64,000 nucleotides of DNA from Gordius sp. MW1 (lineage: Eukaryota; Nematomorpha; Gordioida; Gordea; Gordiidae): NCBI GenBank assembly GCA_964036665.1, contig OZ038533.1, positions 9,570,413-9,634,412 on the forward strand. The letters run 5' to 3'. The notes under the pieces were generated by a model, which was given only the letters and a program-made list of their open reading frames with translations, did not search any database and had not been told where the DNA came from. A program made the translations under genes and the position numbers. This document shows positions 22,607 through 37,316 of this stretch, in pieces; the stretch's first letter is position 1, and every line of letters begins with the position of its first letter.

Positions 22607-23974
22607 TCATGATCGCATAGTGCATTTTTGAAAAATTAAGCACTCACGTTGCGATACAACATACTAATCGCAACAAACGTTGTCTTTTGTCAAAATGATA
22701 GTTCTCGCAGCTTAAAACCTCTTTTCGGAAGTCAATCGAGAATAATAGGATTCTCAAATTGGCTTACTTTTATATATTTTTTTATGCTCTTTCACATAGA
22801 ATCGAAAAAAATAAATATTTTTACCTCAAAATTTTTCACATATTTTTCTTTGAACCGTATTCATCCGATGGAAGTTGTCGTTTTCAGACGTGGTTTCTAA
22901 GATCCCAAGTAAAAATTTATCAGAATCTGAAAACTATTACTTTGAAATCATGATCGCATAGAGGCATTTTCAAAAATTAAGCACTCACGTTGCGATACAA
23001 CAAACTAATCGCAACAAACGTTGTCTTTTGTCAAAATGATAGTTCTCGCAGCTTAAAACCTCTTTTCGGAAGTCGATCGAGGATAATAGGATTCTCAAAT
23101 TGGCTTACTTTTATATATTTTTTCATGCTCTTTGACATAGAATTGAAAAAAATAAATATTTTTACCTCAAAATTTTTCACATATTTTTCTTTGAACCGTA
23201 TTCATCCGTTGAAAGTTGTCGTTTTCAGACGTGGTTTCTATGATCCCAAGTAAAAATTTATCAGAATCAGAAAACTATTACTTTGAAATCATGATCGCAT
23301 AGAGCCATTTTCAAAAATTAAGCACTCACGTTGCGATACAACAAACTAATCGCAACAATAAAACGTTGTCTTTTGTCAAAATGATAGTTCTCGCAGCTTA
23401 AAACCTCTTTTCGGAAGTCAATCGAGGATAATAGGATTCTCAAATTGGCTTACTTTTATATATTTTTTTATGCTCTTTCACATAGAATCGAAAAAAATAA
23501 ATATTTTTACCTCAAAATTTTTCACATATTTTTCTTTGAACCGTATTCATCCGATGGAAGTTGTCGTTTTCAGACGTGGTTTCTAAGATCCCAAGTAAAA
23601 ATTTATCAGAATCTGAAAACTATTACTTTGAAATCATGATCGGATAGAGGCATTTTCAAAAATTAAGCACTCACGTTGCGATACAACAAACTAATCGCAA
23701 CAAACGTTGTCTTTTGTCAAAATGATGGTTCTCGCAGCTTAAAACCTCTTTTCGGAAGTCAATCGAGGATAATAGGATTCTCAAATTGGCTTACTTTTAT
23801 ATATTTTTTCATGCTCTTTGACATAGAATTGAAAAAAATAAATATTTTTACCTCAAAATTTTTCACATATTTTTCTTTGAACCGTATTCATCCGTTGAAA
23901 GTTGTCGTTTTCAGACGTGGTTTCTATGATCCCAAGTAAAAATTTATCAGAATCAGAAAACTATTACTTTGAAA
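22607..23974 (+). repeat. Dimer higher-order repeat, two copies (~686 bp)
   Basis: Monomer starts 22607, 22948, 23289 and 23634. The second monomers of each pair (22948 and 23634) are almost identical, including the rare CCGTTGAAAG and GACATAGAATTG variants. The first monomers share the private GTTTCTAAGATCC change (near 22895 and 23581). The first members differ in their opening part (TAAA deleted in one only), so the duplication was followed by exchange. Confidence 0.85.
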
Positions 23975-26721
23975 TCATGATCGCATAGAGCCATTTTAAA
24001 AAATTAAGCACTCACGTTGCGATACAACAAACTAATCGCAACAAACGTTGTCTTTTGTCAAAATGATAGTTCTCGCAGCTTAAAACCTCTTTTCGGAAGT
24101 CAATCGAGGATAATAGGATTCTCAAATTGGCTTACTTTTATATATTTTTTCATGCTCTTTCACATAGAATCGAAACAAATAAATATTTATACCTCAAAAT
24201 TTTTCACATATTTTTCTTTCAACCGTATGCATCCGATGAAAGTTGTCGTTTTCAGACGTGGTTTCGATGATAAAAAGTAAAAATTTATCAGAATCAGAAA
24301 ACTATTACTTTGAAATCATGATCGCATAGTGCATTTTTGAAAAATTAAGCACTCACGTTGCGATACAACAAACTAATCGCAACAATAAAACGTTGTCTTT
24401 TGTCAAAATGATAGTTCTCGCAGCTTAAAACCTCTTTTCGGAAGTCAATCGAGGATAATAGGATTCTCAAATTGGCTTACTTTTATATATTTTTTCATGC
24501 TCTTTCACATAGAATCGAAAAAAATAAATATTTTTACCTCAAAATTTTTCACATATTTTTCTTTTAACCGTATTCATTTGATGAAAGCTGTCGTTTTCAG
24601 ACGTGGTTTCTATGATCCCAAGTAAAAATTTATCAGAATCAGAAAACTATTATTTTAAAATCATGATCGCATAGAGCCATTTTCATAAATTAAGCACTCA
24701 TGTTGCGATACAACAAACTAATCGCAACAATAAAACGTTGTCTTTTGTCAAAATGATAGTTCTCGCAGCTTAAAACCTCTTTTCGGAAGTCAATCGAGGA
24801 TAATAGAATTCTCAAATTGACTTACTTTTATATATTTTTTTACGCTCTTTCACATAGAATCGAAAAAAATAAATATTTTTACCTCAAAATTTTTCACATA
24901 TTTTTCTTTTAACCGTATTCATTTGATGAAAGTTGTCGTTTTCAGACGTGGTTTCTATGATCCCAAGTAAAAATTTATCAGAATCAGAAAACTATTACTT
25001 TGAAATCATGATCGCATAGAGCCATTTTCAAAAATTAAGCACTCACGTTGCGATACAACAAACTACTCGCAACAAACGTTGTCTTTTGTCAAAATGATAG
25101 TTCTCGCAGCTTAAAACCTCTTTTCGGAAGTCAATCGAGGATAATAGGGTTCTCAAATTGGCTTACTTTTATATATTTTTTCATGCTCTTTCACATAGAA
25201 TCGAAAAAAATAAATATTTTTACCTCAAAATGTTTCACATATTTTTCTTTTAACCGTATTCATTTGATGAAAGTTGTCGTTTTCAGACGTGGTTTCTATG
25301 ATCCCAAGTAAAAATTTATCAGAATCAAAAAACTATTACTTTGAAATCATGATCGCATAGAGCCATTTTCAAAAATTAAGCACTCACGTTGCGATACAAC
25401 AAACTAATCGCAACAAACGTTGTCTTTTGTCAAAATGATAGTTCTCGCAGCTTAAAACCTCTTTTCGGAAGTCAATCGAGGATAATAGGATTCTCAAATT
25501 GGCTTACTCTTATATATTTTTTCATGCTCTTTCACATAGAATCGAAAAAAATAAATATTTTTACCTCAAAATTTTTCACATATTTTTCTTTCAACCGTAT
25601 GCATCCGATGAAAGTTGTCGTTTTCAGACGTGGTTTCGATGATAAAAAGTAAAAATTTATCAGAATCAGAAAACTATTACTTTGAAATCGTGATCGCATA
25701 GTGCATTTTCAAAAATTAAGCACTCACGTTGCGATACAACAAACTAATCGCAACAATAAAACGTTGTCTTTTGTCAAAATGATAGTTCTCGCAGCTTAAA
25801 ACCTCTTTTCGGAAGTCAATCGAGGATAATAGAATTCTCAAATTGACTTACTTTTATATATTTTTTTACGCTCTTTCACATAGAATCGAAAAAAACAAAA
25901 ATATTTTTACCTCAAAATTTTTCATATATTTTTCTTTCAACCGTATTCATCCGATGAAAGTTGTCGTTTTCAGACGTGGTTTCGATGATAAAAAGTAAAA
26001 ATTTATCAGAATCAGAAAACTATTACTTTGAAATCATGATCGCATAGTGCATTTTTGAAAAATTAAGCACTCACGTTGCGATACAACAAACTAATCGCAA
26101 CAATAAAACGTTGTCTTTTGTCAAAATGATAGTTCTCGCAGCTTAAAACCTCTTTTCGGAAGTCAATCGAGGATAATAGGATTCTCAAATTGGCTTACTT
26201 TTATATATTTTTTCATGCTCTTTCACATAGAATCGAAAAAAATAAATATTTTTACCTCAAAATTTTTCACATATTTTTCTTTGAATCGTTTTCATCCGAT
26301 GGAAGTTGTCGTTTTCAGACGTGGTTTCTATGATCCCAAGTAAAAATTTATCAGAATCTGAAAACTATTACTTTGAAATCATGATCGCATAGAGCCATTT
26401 TAAAAAATTAAGCACTCACGTTGCGATACAACAAACTAATCGCAACAAACGTTGTCTTTTGTCAAAATGATAGTTCTCGCAGCTTAAAACCTCTTTTCGG
26501 AAGTCAATCGAGGATAATAGAATTCTCAAATTGACTTACTTTTATATATTTTTTTACGCTCTTTCACATAGAATCGAAAAAAACAAAAATATTTTTACCT
26601 CAAAATTTTTCATATATTTTTCTTTCAACCGTATTCATCCGATGAAAGTTGTCGTTTTCAGACGTGGTTTCGATGATAAAAAGTAAAAATTTATCAGAAT
26701 CAGAAAACTATTACTTTGAAA
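23975..26721 (+). repeat. Mosaic satellite block including AACAAAAATA variants
   Basis: Eight monomers. The unusual CGAAAAAAACAAAAATA with CATATATTTTT occurs in the monomers beginning at 25688 and 26379, two monomers apart. This shows a dimer duplication in which the two 5' parts differ (one has the TAAA deletion, the other not). The CATTTGATG variant recurs at about 24579, 24921 and 25262. No gene was seen. Confidence 0.82.
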
Positions 26722-29700
26722 TCATGATCGCATAGTGCATTTTTGAAAAATTAAGCACTCACGTTGCGATACAACAAACTAATCGCAACAAACGTTGTCT
26801 TTTGTCAAAATGATAGTTCTCGCAGCTTTAAACCTCTTTTCGGAAGTCAATCGAGGATAATAGGATTCTCAAATTGGTTTACTTTTATATATTTTTTCAT
26901 GCTCTTTCACATAGAATGGAAAAAAATAAATATTTTTACCTCAAAATTTTTCACATATTTTTCTTTGAATCGTATTCATCCGATGGAAGTTGTCGTTTTC
27001 AGACGTGGTTTCTATGATCCCAAGTAAAAATTTATCAGAATCTGAAAACTATTACTTTGAAATCATGATCGCATAGAGCCATTTTAAAAAATTAAGCACT
27101 CACGTTGCGATACAACAAACTAATCGCAACAAACGTTGTCTTTTGTCAAAATGATAGTTCTCGCAGCTTAAAACCTCTTTTCGGAAGTCAATCGAAAATA
27201 ATAGGATTCTCAAATTGTCTTACTTTTATATATTTTTTCATGCTCTTTCACATAGAATCGAAAAAAATAAATATTTTTACCTCAAAATTTTTCACATATT
27301 TTTCTTTAAGCCGTATTCATCCGATGAAAGTTGTCGTTTTCAGACGTGGTTTCTATGATCCCAAGTAAAAATTTATCAGAATCAGAAAACTATTACTTTG
27401 AAATCATGATTGCATAGAGCCATTTTCAAAAATTAAGCACTCACGTTGCGATACAACAAACTACTCGCAACAAACGTTGTCTTTTGTCAAAATGATAGTT
27501 CTCGCAGCTTAAAACCTCTTTTCGGAAGTCAATCGAGGATAATAGGATTCTCAAATTGGCTTACTTTTATATGTTTTTTCATGCTCTTTCACATAGAATC
27601 GAAAAAAATAAATATTTTTACCTCAAAATTTTTCACATATTTTTCTTTCAACCGTGTGCATCGGATGAAAGTTGTCGTTTTCAGACGTGGTTTCGATGAT
27701 AAAAAGTAAAAATTTATCAGAATCAGAAAACTATTACTTTAAAATCATGATCGCATAGTGCATTTTCAAAAATTAAGCACTCACGTTGCGATACAACAAA
27801 CTAATCGCAACAAACGTTGTCTTTTGTCAAAATGATAGTTCTCGCAGCTTAAAACCTCTTTTCGGAAGTCAATCGAGGATAATAGGATTCTCAAATTGGT
27901 TTACTTTTATATATTTTTTCATGCTCTTTCACATAGAATCGAAAAAAATAAATATTTTTACCTCAAAATTTTTCACATATTTTTCTTTCAACCGTGTGCA
28001 TCTGATGAAAGTTGTCGTTTTCAGACGTGGTTTCGATGATAAAAAGTAAAAATTTATCAGAATCAGAAAACTATTACTTTGAAATCGTGATCGCATAGTG
28101 CATTTTCAAAAATTAAGCACTCACGTTGCGATACAACAAACTAATCGCAACAATAAAACGTTGTCTTTTGTCAAAATGATAGTTCTCGCAGCTTAAAACC
28201 TCTTTTCGGAAGTCAATCGAGGATAATAGAATTCTCATATTGACTTACTTTTATATATTTTTTACGCTCTTTCACATAGAATCGAAAAAAATAAATATTT
28301 TTACCTCAAAATTTTTCATATATTTTTCTTTCAACCGTATGCATCCGATGAAAGTTTTCGTTTTCAGACGTGGTTTCGATGATAAAAAGTAAAAATTTAT
28401 CAGAATCAGAAAACTATTACTTTAAAATCATGATCGCATAGTGCATTTTTGAAAAATTAAGCACTCACGTTGCGATACAACAAACTAATCGCAACAAACG
28501 TTGTCTTTTGTCAAAATGATAGTTCTCGCAGCTTAAAACCTCTTTTCGGAAGTCAATCGAGGATAATAGGATTCTCAAATTGGTTTACTTTTATATATTT
28601 TTTCATGCTCTTTCACATAGAATGGAAAAAAATTAATATTTTTACCTCAAAATTTTTCACATATTTTTTTTTGAATCGTATTCATCCGATGGAAGTTGTC
28701 GTTTTCAGACGTGGTTTCTATGATCCCAAGTAAAAATTTATCAGAATCTGAAAACTATTACTTTGAAATCATGATCGCATAGAGCCATTTTAAAAAATTA
28801 AGCACTCACGTTGCGATACAACAAACTAATCGCAACAAACGTTGTCTTTTGTCAATATGATAGTTCTCGCAGCTTAAAACCTCTTTTCGGAAGTCAATCG
28901 AAGATAATAGGATTCTCAAATTGGCTTACTTTTATATATTTTTTCATGCTCTTTCACATAGAATCGAAAAAAATAAATATTTTTACCTCAAAATTTTTCA
29001 CATATTTTTCTTTCAACCGTGTGCATCTGATGAAAGTTGTCGTTTTCAGACGTGGTTTCGATGATAAAAAGTAAAAATTTATCAGAATCAGAAAACTATT
29101 ACTTTGAAATCGTGATCGCATAGTGCATTTTCAAAAATTAAGCACTCACGTTGCGATACAACAAACTAATCGCAACAATAAAACGTTGTCTTTTGTCAAA
29201 ATGATAGTTCTCGCAGCTTAAAACCTCTTTTCGGAAGTCAATCGAGGATAATAGAATTCTCAAATTGACATACTTTTATATATTTTTTTACGCTCTTTCA
29301 CATAGAATGGAAAAAAATAAATATTTTTACCTCAAAATTTTTCACATATTTTTCTTTCAACCGTATTCATCCGATGGAAGTTGTCGTTTTCAGACGTGGT
29401 TTCTATGATCCCAAGTAAAAATTTATCAGAATCTGAAAACTATTACTTTGAAATCATGATCGCATAGAGCCATTTTAAAAAATTAAGCACTCACGTTGCG
29501 ATACAACAAACTAATCGCAACAAACGTTGTCTTTTGTCAAAATGATAGTTCTCGCAGCTTACAACCTCCGGAAGTCAATCGAGGATAATAGGATTCTCAA
29601 ATTGGTTTACTTTTATATATTTTTTCATGCTCTTTCACATAGAATGGAAAAAAATAAAATTTTTACCTCAAAATTTTTCACATATTTTTCTTTCAACCGT

Positions 29701-30470
29701 ATGCATCCGATGGAAGTTGTCGTTTTCAGACGTGGTTTCTATGATCCCAAGTAAAAATGTATCAGAATCTGAAAACTATTACTTTGAAATCATGATCGCA
29801 TAGAGCCATTTTAAAAAATTAAGCACTCACGTTGCGATACAACAAACTAATCGCAACAAACGTTGTCTTTTGTCAAAATGATAGTTCTCGCAGCTTAAAA
29901 CCTCTTTTCGGAAGTCAATCGAGGATAATAGGATTCTCAAATTGGCTTACTTTTATATATTTTTTCATGCTCTTTCACATAGAATGGAAAAAAATAAATA
30001 TTTTTACCTCAAAATTTTTCACATATTTTTTTTTGAATCGTATTCATCCGATGGAAGTTGTCGTTTTCAGACGTGGTTTCTATGATCCCAAGTAAAAATT
30101 TATCAGAATCTGAAAACTATTACTTTGAAATCATGATCGCATAGAGCCATTTTAAAAAATTAAGCACTCACGTTGCGATACAACAAACTAATCGCAACAA
30201 ACGTTGTCTTTTGTCAAAATGATAGTTCTCGCAGCTTAAAACCTCTTCCCGGAAGTCAATCGAAGATAATAGGATTCTCAAATTGGCTTACTTTTATATA
30301 TTTTTTCATGCTCTTTCACATAGAATCGAAAAAAATAAATATTTTTAGCTCAAAATTTTCACATATTTTTCTTTCAACCGTGTGCATCTGATGAAAGTTG
30401 TCGTTTTCAGACGTGGTTTCGATGATAAAAAGTAAAAATTTATCAGAATCAGAAAACTATTACTTTGAAA
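26722..30470 (+). repeat. 4-5-monomer higher-order repeat block (GAATGG subtype)
   Basis: The block at 26722 repeats at 28428 (offset 1706 bp, five monomers) and again at 29790 (offset 1362 bp, four monomers). The leading monomer carries GAATGGAAAAA and GAATCGTATTC. The next carries CGAAGATAAT or CGAAAATAAT, followed by GTGTGCATCTG types. The change from five to four units indicates loss or gain of a whole monomer. Nearly all units carry the TAAA deletion. Confidence 0.82.
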
Positions 30471-33209
30471 TCGTGATCGCATGGTGCATTTTCAAAAATT
30501 AAGCACTCACGTTGCGATACAACAAACTAATCGCAACAATAAAACGTTGTCTTTTGTCAAAATGATAGTTCTCGCAGCTTAAAACCTCTTTTCGGGAGTC
30601 AATCGAGGATAATAGAATTCTCAAATTGACTTACTTTTATATATTTTTTTACGCTCTTTCACATAGAATGGAAAAAAATAAATATTTTTACCTCAAAATT
30701 TTTCACATATTTTTCTTTCAACCGTATTCATCCGATGGAAGTTGTCGTTTTCAGACGTGGTTTCTATGATCCCAAGTAAAAATTTATCAGAATCTGAAAA
30801 CTATTACTTTGAAATCATGATCGCATAGAGCCATTTTAAAAAATTAAGCACTCACGTTGCGATACAACAAACTAATCGCAACAAACGTTGTCTTTTGTCA
30901 AAATGATAGTTCTCGCAGCTTAAAACCTCTTTTCGGAAGTCAATCGAGGATAATAGAATTCTCAAATTGACTTACTTTTATATATTTTTTTACGCTCTTT
31001 CACATAGAATGGAAAAAAATAAATATTTTTACCTCAAAATTTTTCACATATTTTTCTTTCAACCGTATTCATCCGATGGAAGTTGTCGTTTTCAGACGTG
31101 GTTTCTATGATCCCAAGTAAAAATTTATCAGAATCTGAAAACTATTACTTTGAAATCATGATCGCATAGAGCCATTTTAAAAAATTAAGCACTCACGTTG
31201 CGATACAACAAACTAATCGCAACAAACGTTGTCTTTTGTCAAAATGATAGTTCTCGCAGCTTAAAACCTCTTTTCGGAAGTCAATCGAGGATAATAGGAT
31301 TCTCAAATTGGTTTACTTTTATATATTTTTTCATGCTCTTTCACGTAGAATCGAAAAAAATAAATATTTTTAATTCAAAATTTTTCACATATTTTTCTTT
31401 CAACCGTGTGCATCTGATGAAAGTTGTCGTTTTCAGACGTGGTTTCGATGATAAAATGTAAAAATTTATCAGAATCAGAAAACTATTACTTTGAAATCGT
31501 GATCGCATAGTGCATTTTCAAAAATTAAGCACTCACGTTGCGATACAACAAACTAATCGCAACAATAAAACGTTGTCTTTTGTCAAAATGATAGTTCTCG
31601 CAGCTTAAAACCTCTTTTCGGAAGTCAATCGAGGATAATAGAATTCTCAAATTGACTTACTTTTATATATTTTTTTACGCTCTTTCACATAGAATGGAAA
31701 AAAATAAATATTTTTACCTCAAATTTTTCACATATTTTTCTTTCAACCGTGTGCATCTGATGAAAGTTGTCGTTTTCAGACGTGGTTTCGATGATAAAAA
31801 GTAAAAATTTATCAGAATCAGAAAACTATTACTTTGAAATCGTGATCGCATAGTGCATTTTCAAAAATTAAGCACCCACGTTGCGATACAACAAACTAAT
31901 CGCAACAATAAAACGTTGTCTTTTGTCAAAATGATAGTTCTCGCAGCTTAAAACCTCTTTTCGGAAGTCAATCGAGGATAATAGAATTCTCAAATTGACT
32001 TACTTTTATATATTTTTTTACGCTCTTTCACATAGAATGGAAAAAAATAAATATTTTTACCTCAAAATTTTTCACATATTTTTCTTTCAACCGTATTCAT
32101 CCGATGGAAGTTGTCGTTTTCAGACGTGGTTTCTATGATCCCAAGTAAAAATTTATCAGAATCTGAAAACTATTACTTTGAAATCATGATCGCATAGTGC
32201 ATTTTCAAAAATTAAGCACTCACGTTGCGATACAACAAACTAATCGCAACAATAAAACGTTGTCTTTTGTCAAAATGATAGTTCTCGCAGCTTAAAACCT
32301 CTTTTCGGAAGTCAATCGAGGATAATAGAATTCTCAAATTGACTTACTTTTATATTTTTTTTTACGCTCTTTCACATAGAATGGAAAAAAATAAATATTT
32401 TTACCTCAAAATTTTTCACATATTTTTCTTTCAACCGTATTCATCCGATGGAAGTTGTCGTTTTCAGACGTGGTTTCTATGATCCCAAGTAAAAATTTAT
32501 CAGAATCTGAAAACTATTACTTTAAAATCATGATCGCATAGAGCCATTTTAAAAAATTAAGCACTCACGTTGCGATACAACAAACTAATCGCAACAAACG
32601 TTGTCTTTTGTCAAAATGATAGTTCTCGCAGCTTAAAACCTCTTTTCGGAAGTCAATCGAGGATAATAGAATTCTCAAATTGACTTACTTTTATATATTT
32701 TTTTACGCTCTTTCACATAGAATGGAAAAAAATAAATATTTTTACCTCAAAATTTTTCACATATTTTTCTTTCAACCGTATTCATCCGATGAAAGTTGTC
32801 GTTTTCAGACGTGGTTTCTATGATCCCAAGTAAAAATTTATCAGAATCTGAAAACTATTACTTTGAAATCATGATCGCATAGAGCCATTTTAAAAAATTA
32901 AGCACTCACGTTGCGATACAACAAACTAATCGCAACAAACGTTGTCTTTTGTCAAAATGATAGTTCTCGCAGCTTAAAACCTCTTTTCGGAAGTCAATCG
33001 AGGATAATAGGATTCTCAAATTGGTTTACTTTTATATATTTTTTCATGCTCTTTCACGTAGAATCGAAAAAAATAAATATTTTTAATTCAAAATTTTTCA
33101 CATATTTTTCTTTCAACCGTGTGCATCTGATGAAAGTTGTCGTTTTCAGACGTGGTTTCGATGATAAAAAGTAAAAATTTATCAGAATCAGAAAACTATT
33201 ACTTTGAAA
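30471..33209 (+). repeat. 5-monomer offset duplication (1713 bp)
   Basis: 30471-31496 matches 32184-33209 at a constant 1713-bp offset, including the CACGTAGAATCG variant (31342 and 33055). The two monomers in between (31497 and 31842) are of the same GAATTCTC/GAATGG type, so the whole stretch is about one and a half copies of a pentamer HOR. Confidence 0.82.
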
Positions 33210-34580
33210 TCGTGATCGCATAGTGCATTTTCAAAAATTAAGCACTCACGTTGCGATACAACAAACTAATCGCAACAATAAAACGTTGTCTTTTGTCAAA
33301 ATGATAGTTCTCGCAGCTTAAAACCTCTTTTCGGAAGTCAATCGAGGATAATAGAATTCTCAAATTGACTTACTTTTATATATTTTTTTACGCTCTTTCA
33401 CATAGAATGGAAAAAAATAAATATTTTTACCTCAAAATTTTTCACATATTTTTCTTTCAACCGTATGCATCCGATGAAAGTTGTCGTTTTCAGACGTGGT
33501 TTCGATGATAAAAAGTAAAAATTTATCAGAATCAGAAAACTATTACTTTGAAATCATGATCGCATAGTGCATTTTTGAAAAATTAAGCACTCACGTTGCG
33601 ATACAACAAACTAATCGCAACAAACGTTGTCTTTTGTCAAAATGATAGTTCTCGCAGCTTAAAACCTCTTTTCGGAAGTCAATCGAGGATAATAGAATTC
33701 TCAAATTGTCTTACTTTTATATATTTTTTTACGCTCTTTCACATAGAATCGAAAAAAATAAATATTTTTACCTCAAAATTTTTCACATATTTTTCTTTCA
33801 ACCGTATGCATCCGATGAAAGTTTTCGTTTTCAGACGTGGTTTCGATGATAAAAAGTAAAAATTTATCAGAATCAGAAAACTATTACTTTGAAATCATGA
33901 TCGCATAGAGCCGTTATCAAAAATTAAGCACTCACGTTGCGATACAACAAACTAATCGCAACAATAAAACGTTGTCTTTTGTCAAAATGATAGTTCTCGC
34001 AGCTTAAAACCTCTTTTCGGAAGTCAATCGAGGATAATAGAATTCTCAAATTGACTTACTTTTATATATTTTTTTACGCTCTTTCACATAGAATCTAAAA
34101 AAATAAATATTTTTACCTCTAAATTTTTCACATATTTTTCTTTCAACCGTATGCATCCGATGAAAGTTTTCGTTTTCAGACGTGGTTTCGATGATAAAAA
34201 GTAAAAATTTATCAGAATACGAAAACTATTACTTTGAAATCATGATCGCATAGTGCATTTTTGAAAAATTAAGCACTCACGTTGCGATACAACAAACTAA
34301 TCGCAACAAACGTTGTCTTTTGTCAAAATGATAGTTCTCGCAGCTTAAAACCTCTTTTCGGAAGTGAATCGAGGATAATAGGATTCTCAAATTGGTTTAC
34401 TTTTATATATTTTTTCATGCTCTTTCACATAGAATGGAAAAAAATAAATATTTTTACCTCAAAATTTTTCACATATTTTTCTTTGAACCGTATTCATCCG
34501 ATGGAAGTTGTCGTTTTCAGACGTGGTTTCTATGATCCCAAGTAAAAATTTATCAGAATCTGAAAACTATTACTTTGAAA
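33210..34580 (+). repeat. Satellite monomers between HOR blocks
   Basis: Four monomers of mixed type (GAATTCTC with ACGCTC, and GAATGG). The GAATACGAAAAC tail appears first here (near 34216) and recurs at 35244, 37980, 41764 and 44827. Nothing other than satellite was seen. Confidence 0.85.
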
Positions 34581-36293
34581 TCATGATCGCATAGAGCCAT
34601 TTTAAAAAATTAAGCACTCACGTTGCGATACAACAAACTAATTCTAACAAACGTTGTCTTTTGTCAAAATGATAGTTCTCGCAGCTTAAAACCTCTTTTC
34701 GGAAGTCAATCGAGGATAATAGGATTCTCAAATTGGCTTACTTTTATATATTTTTTTATGCTCTTTCACATAGAATCGAAAAAAATAAATATTTTTAATT
34801 CAAAATTTTTCACATATTTTTCTTTCAACCGTGTGCATCCGATGAAAGTTTTCGTTTTCAGACGTGGTTTCGATGATAAAAAGTAAAAATTTATCAGAAT
34901 CAGAAAACTATTACTTTGAAATCATGATCGCATAGTGCATTTTTGAAAAATTAAGCACTCACGTTGCGATACAACAAACTAATCGCAACAATAAAACGTT
35001 GTCTTTTGTCAAAATGATAGTTCTCGCAGCTTAAAACCTCTTTTCGGAAGTTAATCGAGGATAATAGAATTCTCAAATTGACTTACTTTTATATATTTTT
35101 TTACGCTCTTTCACATAGAATCGAAAAAAATAAATATTTATACCTCAAAATTTTTCACATATTTTTCTTTCAACCGTATGCATCCGATGAAAGTTTTCGT
35201 TTTCAGACGTGGTTTCGATGATAAAAAGTAAAAATTTATCAGAATACGAAAACTATTACTTTGAAATCATGATCGCATAGTGCATTTTTGAAAAATTAAG
35301 CACTCACGTTGCGATACAACAAACTAATCGCAACAAACGTTGTCTTTTGTCAAAATGATAGTTCTCGCAGCTTAAAACCTCTTTTCGAAAGTCGATCGAG
35401 GATAATAGGATTCTCAAATTGGCTTACTTTTATATATTTTTTCATGCTCTTTCACATAGAATGGAAAAAAATAAATATTTTTACCTCAAAATTTTTCACA
35501 TATTTTTCTTTGAACCGTATTCATCCGATGGAAGGTGACGTTTTCAGACGTGGTTTCTATGATCCCAAGTAAAAATTTATCAGAATCTGAAAACTATTAC
35601 TTTGAAATCATGATCGCATAGAGCCATTTTCAAAAATTAAGCACTCACGTTGCGATACAACAAACTAATCGCAACAAACGTTGTCTTTTGTCAAAATGAT
35701 AGTTCTCGCAGCTTAAAACCTCTTTTCGGAAGTCAATCGAGGATAATAGGATTCTCAAATTGGCTTACTTTTATATATTTTTTCATGCTCTTTCACATAG
35801 AATCGAAAAAAATAAATATTTTTAATTCAAAATTTTTCACATATTTTTCTTTCAACCGTGTGCATCTGATGAAAGTTGTCGTTTTCAGACGTGGTTTCGA
35901 TGATAAAAAGTAAAAATTTATCAGAATCAGAAAACTATTACTTTGAAATCATGATCGCATCGTGCATTTTTGAAAAATTAAGCACTCACGTTGCGATACA
36001 ACAAACTAATCGCAACAATAAAACGTTGTCTTTTGTCAAAATGATAGTTCTCGCAGCTTAAAACCTCTTTTCGGAAGTCAATCGAGGATAATAGAATTCT
36101 CAAATTGACTTACTTTTATATATTTTTTTACGCTCTTTCACATAGAATCGAGAAAAATAAATATTTTTACCTCAAAATTTTTCACATATTTTTCTTTCAA
36201 CCGTATGCATCCGATGAAAGTTTTCGTTTTCAGACGTGGTTTCGATGATAAAAAGTAAAAATTTATCAGAATCAGAAAACTATTACTTTGAAA
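34581..36293 (+). repeat. 5-monomer block, copy 1 of a 2736-bp offset repeat
   Basis: 1713 bp that recurs at 37317-39029. Private markers shared by both copies: TAATTCTAACAAACG in the dyad arm, GTGTGCATCC with GTTTTCG, GAAAGTCGATCGAGG, the CGCATCGTGC opening and CGAGAAAAAT. I noticed only four differences (near 34752, 35051, 35138 and 35535). Confidence 0.9.
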
Positions 36294-37316
36294 TCATGAT
36301 CGCATAGTGCATTTTTGAAAAATTAAGCACTCACGTTGCGATACAACAAACTAATCGCAACAAACGTTGTCTTTTGTCAAAATGATAGTTCTCGCAGCTT
36401 AAAACCTCTTTTCGAAAGTCGATCGAGGATAATAGGATTCTCAAATTGGCTTACTTTTATATATTTTTTCATGCTCTTTCACATAGAATGGAAAAAAATA
36501 AATATTTTTACCTCAAAATTTTTCACATATTTTTCTTTGAACCGTATTCATCCGATGGAAGTTGACGTTTTCAGACGTGGTTTCTATGATCCCAAGTAAA
36601 AATTTATCAGAATCTGAAAACTATTACTTTGAAATCATGATCGCATAGAGCCATTTTCAAAAATTAAGCACTCACGTTGCGATACAACAAACTAATCGCA
36701 ACAAACGTTGTCTTTTGTCAAAATGATAGTTCTCGCAGCTTAAAACCTCTTTTCGGAAGTGAATCGAGAATAATAGGATTCTCAAATTGGCTTACTTTTA
36801 TATATTTTTTCATGCTCTTTCACATAGAATGGAAAAAAATAAATATTTTTACCTCAAAATTTTTCACATATTTTTCTTTGAACCGTATTCATCCGATGGA
36901 AGTTGTCGTTTTCAGACGTGGTTTCTATGATCCCAAGTAAAAATTTATCAGAATCTGAAAACTATTACTTTGAAATCATGATCGCATAGAGCCATTTTAA
37001 AAAATTAAGCACTCACGTTGCGATACAACAAACTAATCGCAACAAACGTTGTCTTTTGTCAAAATGATAGTTCTCGCAGCTTAAAACCTCTTTTCGGAAG
37101 TCAATCGAGGATAATAGGATTCTCAAATTGGTTTACTTTTATATATTTTTTCATGCTCTTTCACATAGAATGGAAAAAAATAAATATTTTTACCTCAAAA
37201 TTTTTCACATATTTTTCTTTCAACCGTATGCATCCGATGGAAGTTGTCGTTTTCAGACGTGGTTTCTATGATCCCAAGTAAAAATTTATCAGAATCTGAA
37301 AACTATTACTTTGAAA
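36294..37316 (+). repeat. Three monomers between the two copies
   Basis: Monomers at 36294, 36635 and 36976, all with the TAAA deletion and the GAATGG variant. The first resembles the monomer at 35267 (GAAAGTCGATCG and GACGTTTTC), so it is itself part of an older three-monomer offset. Confidence 0.85.
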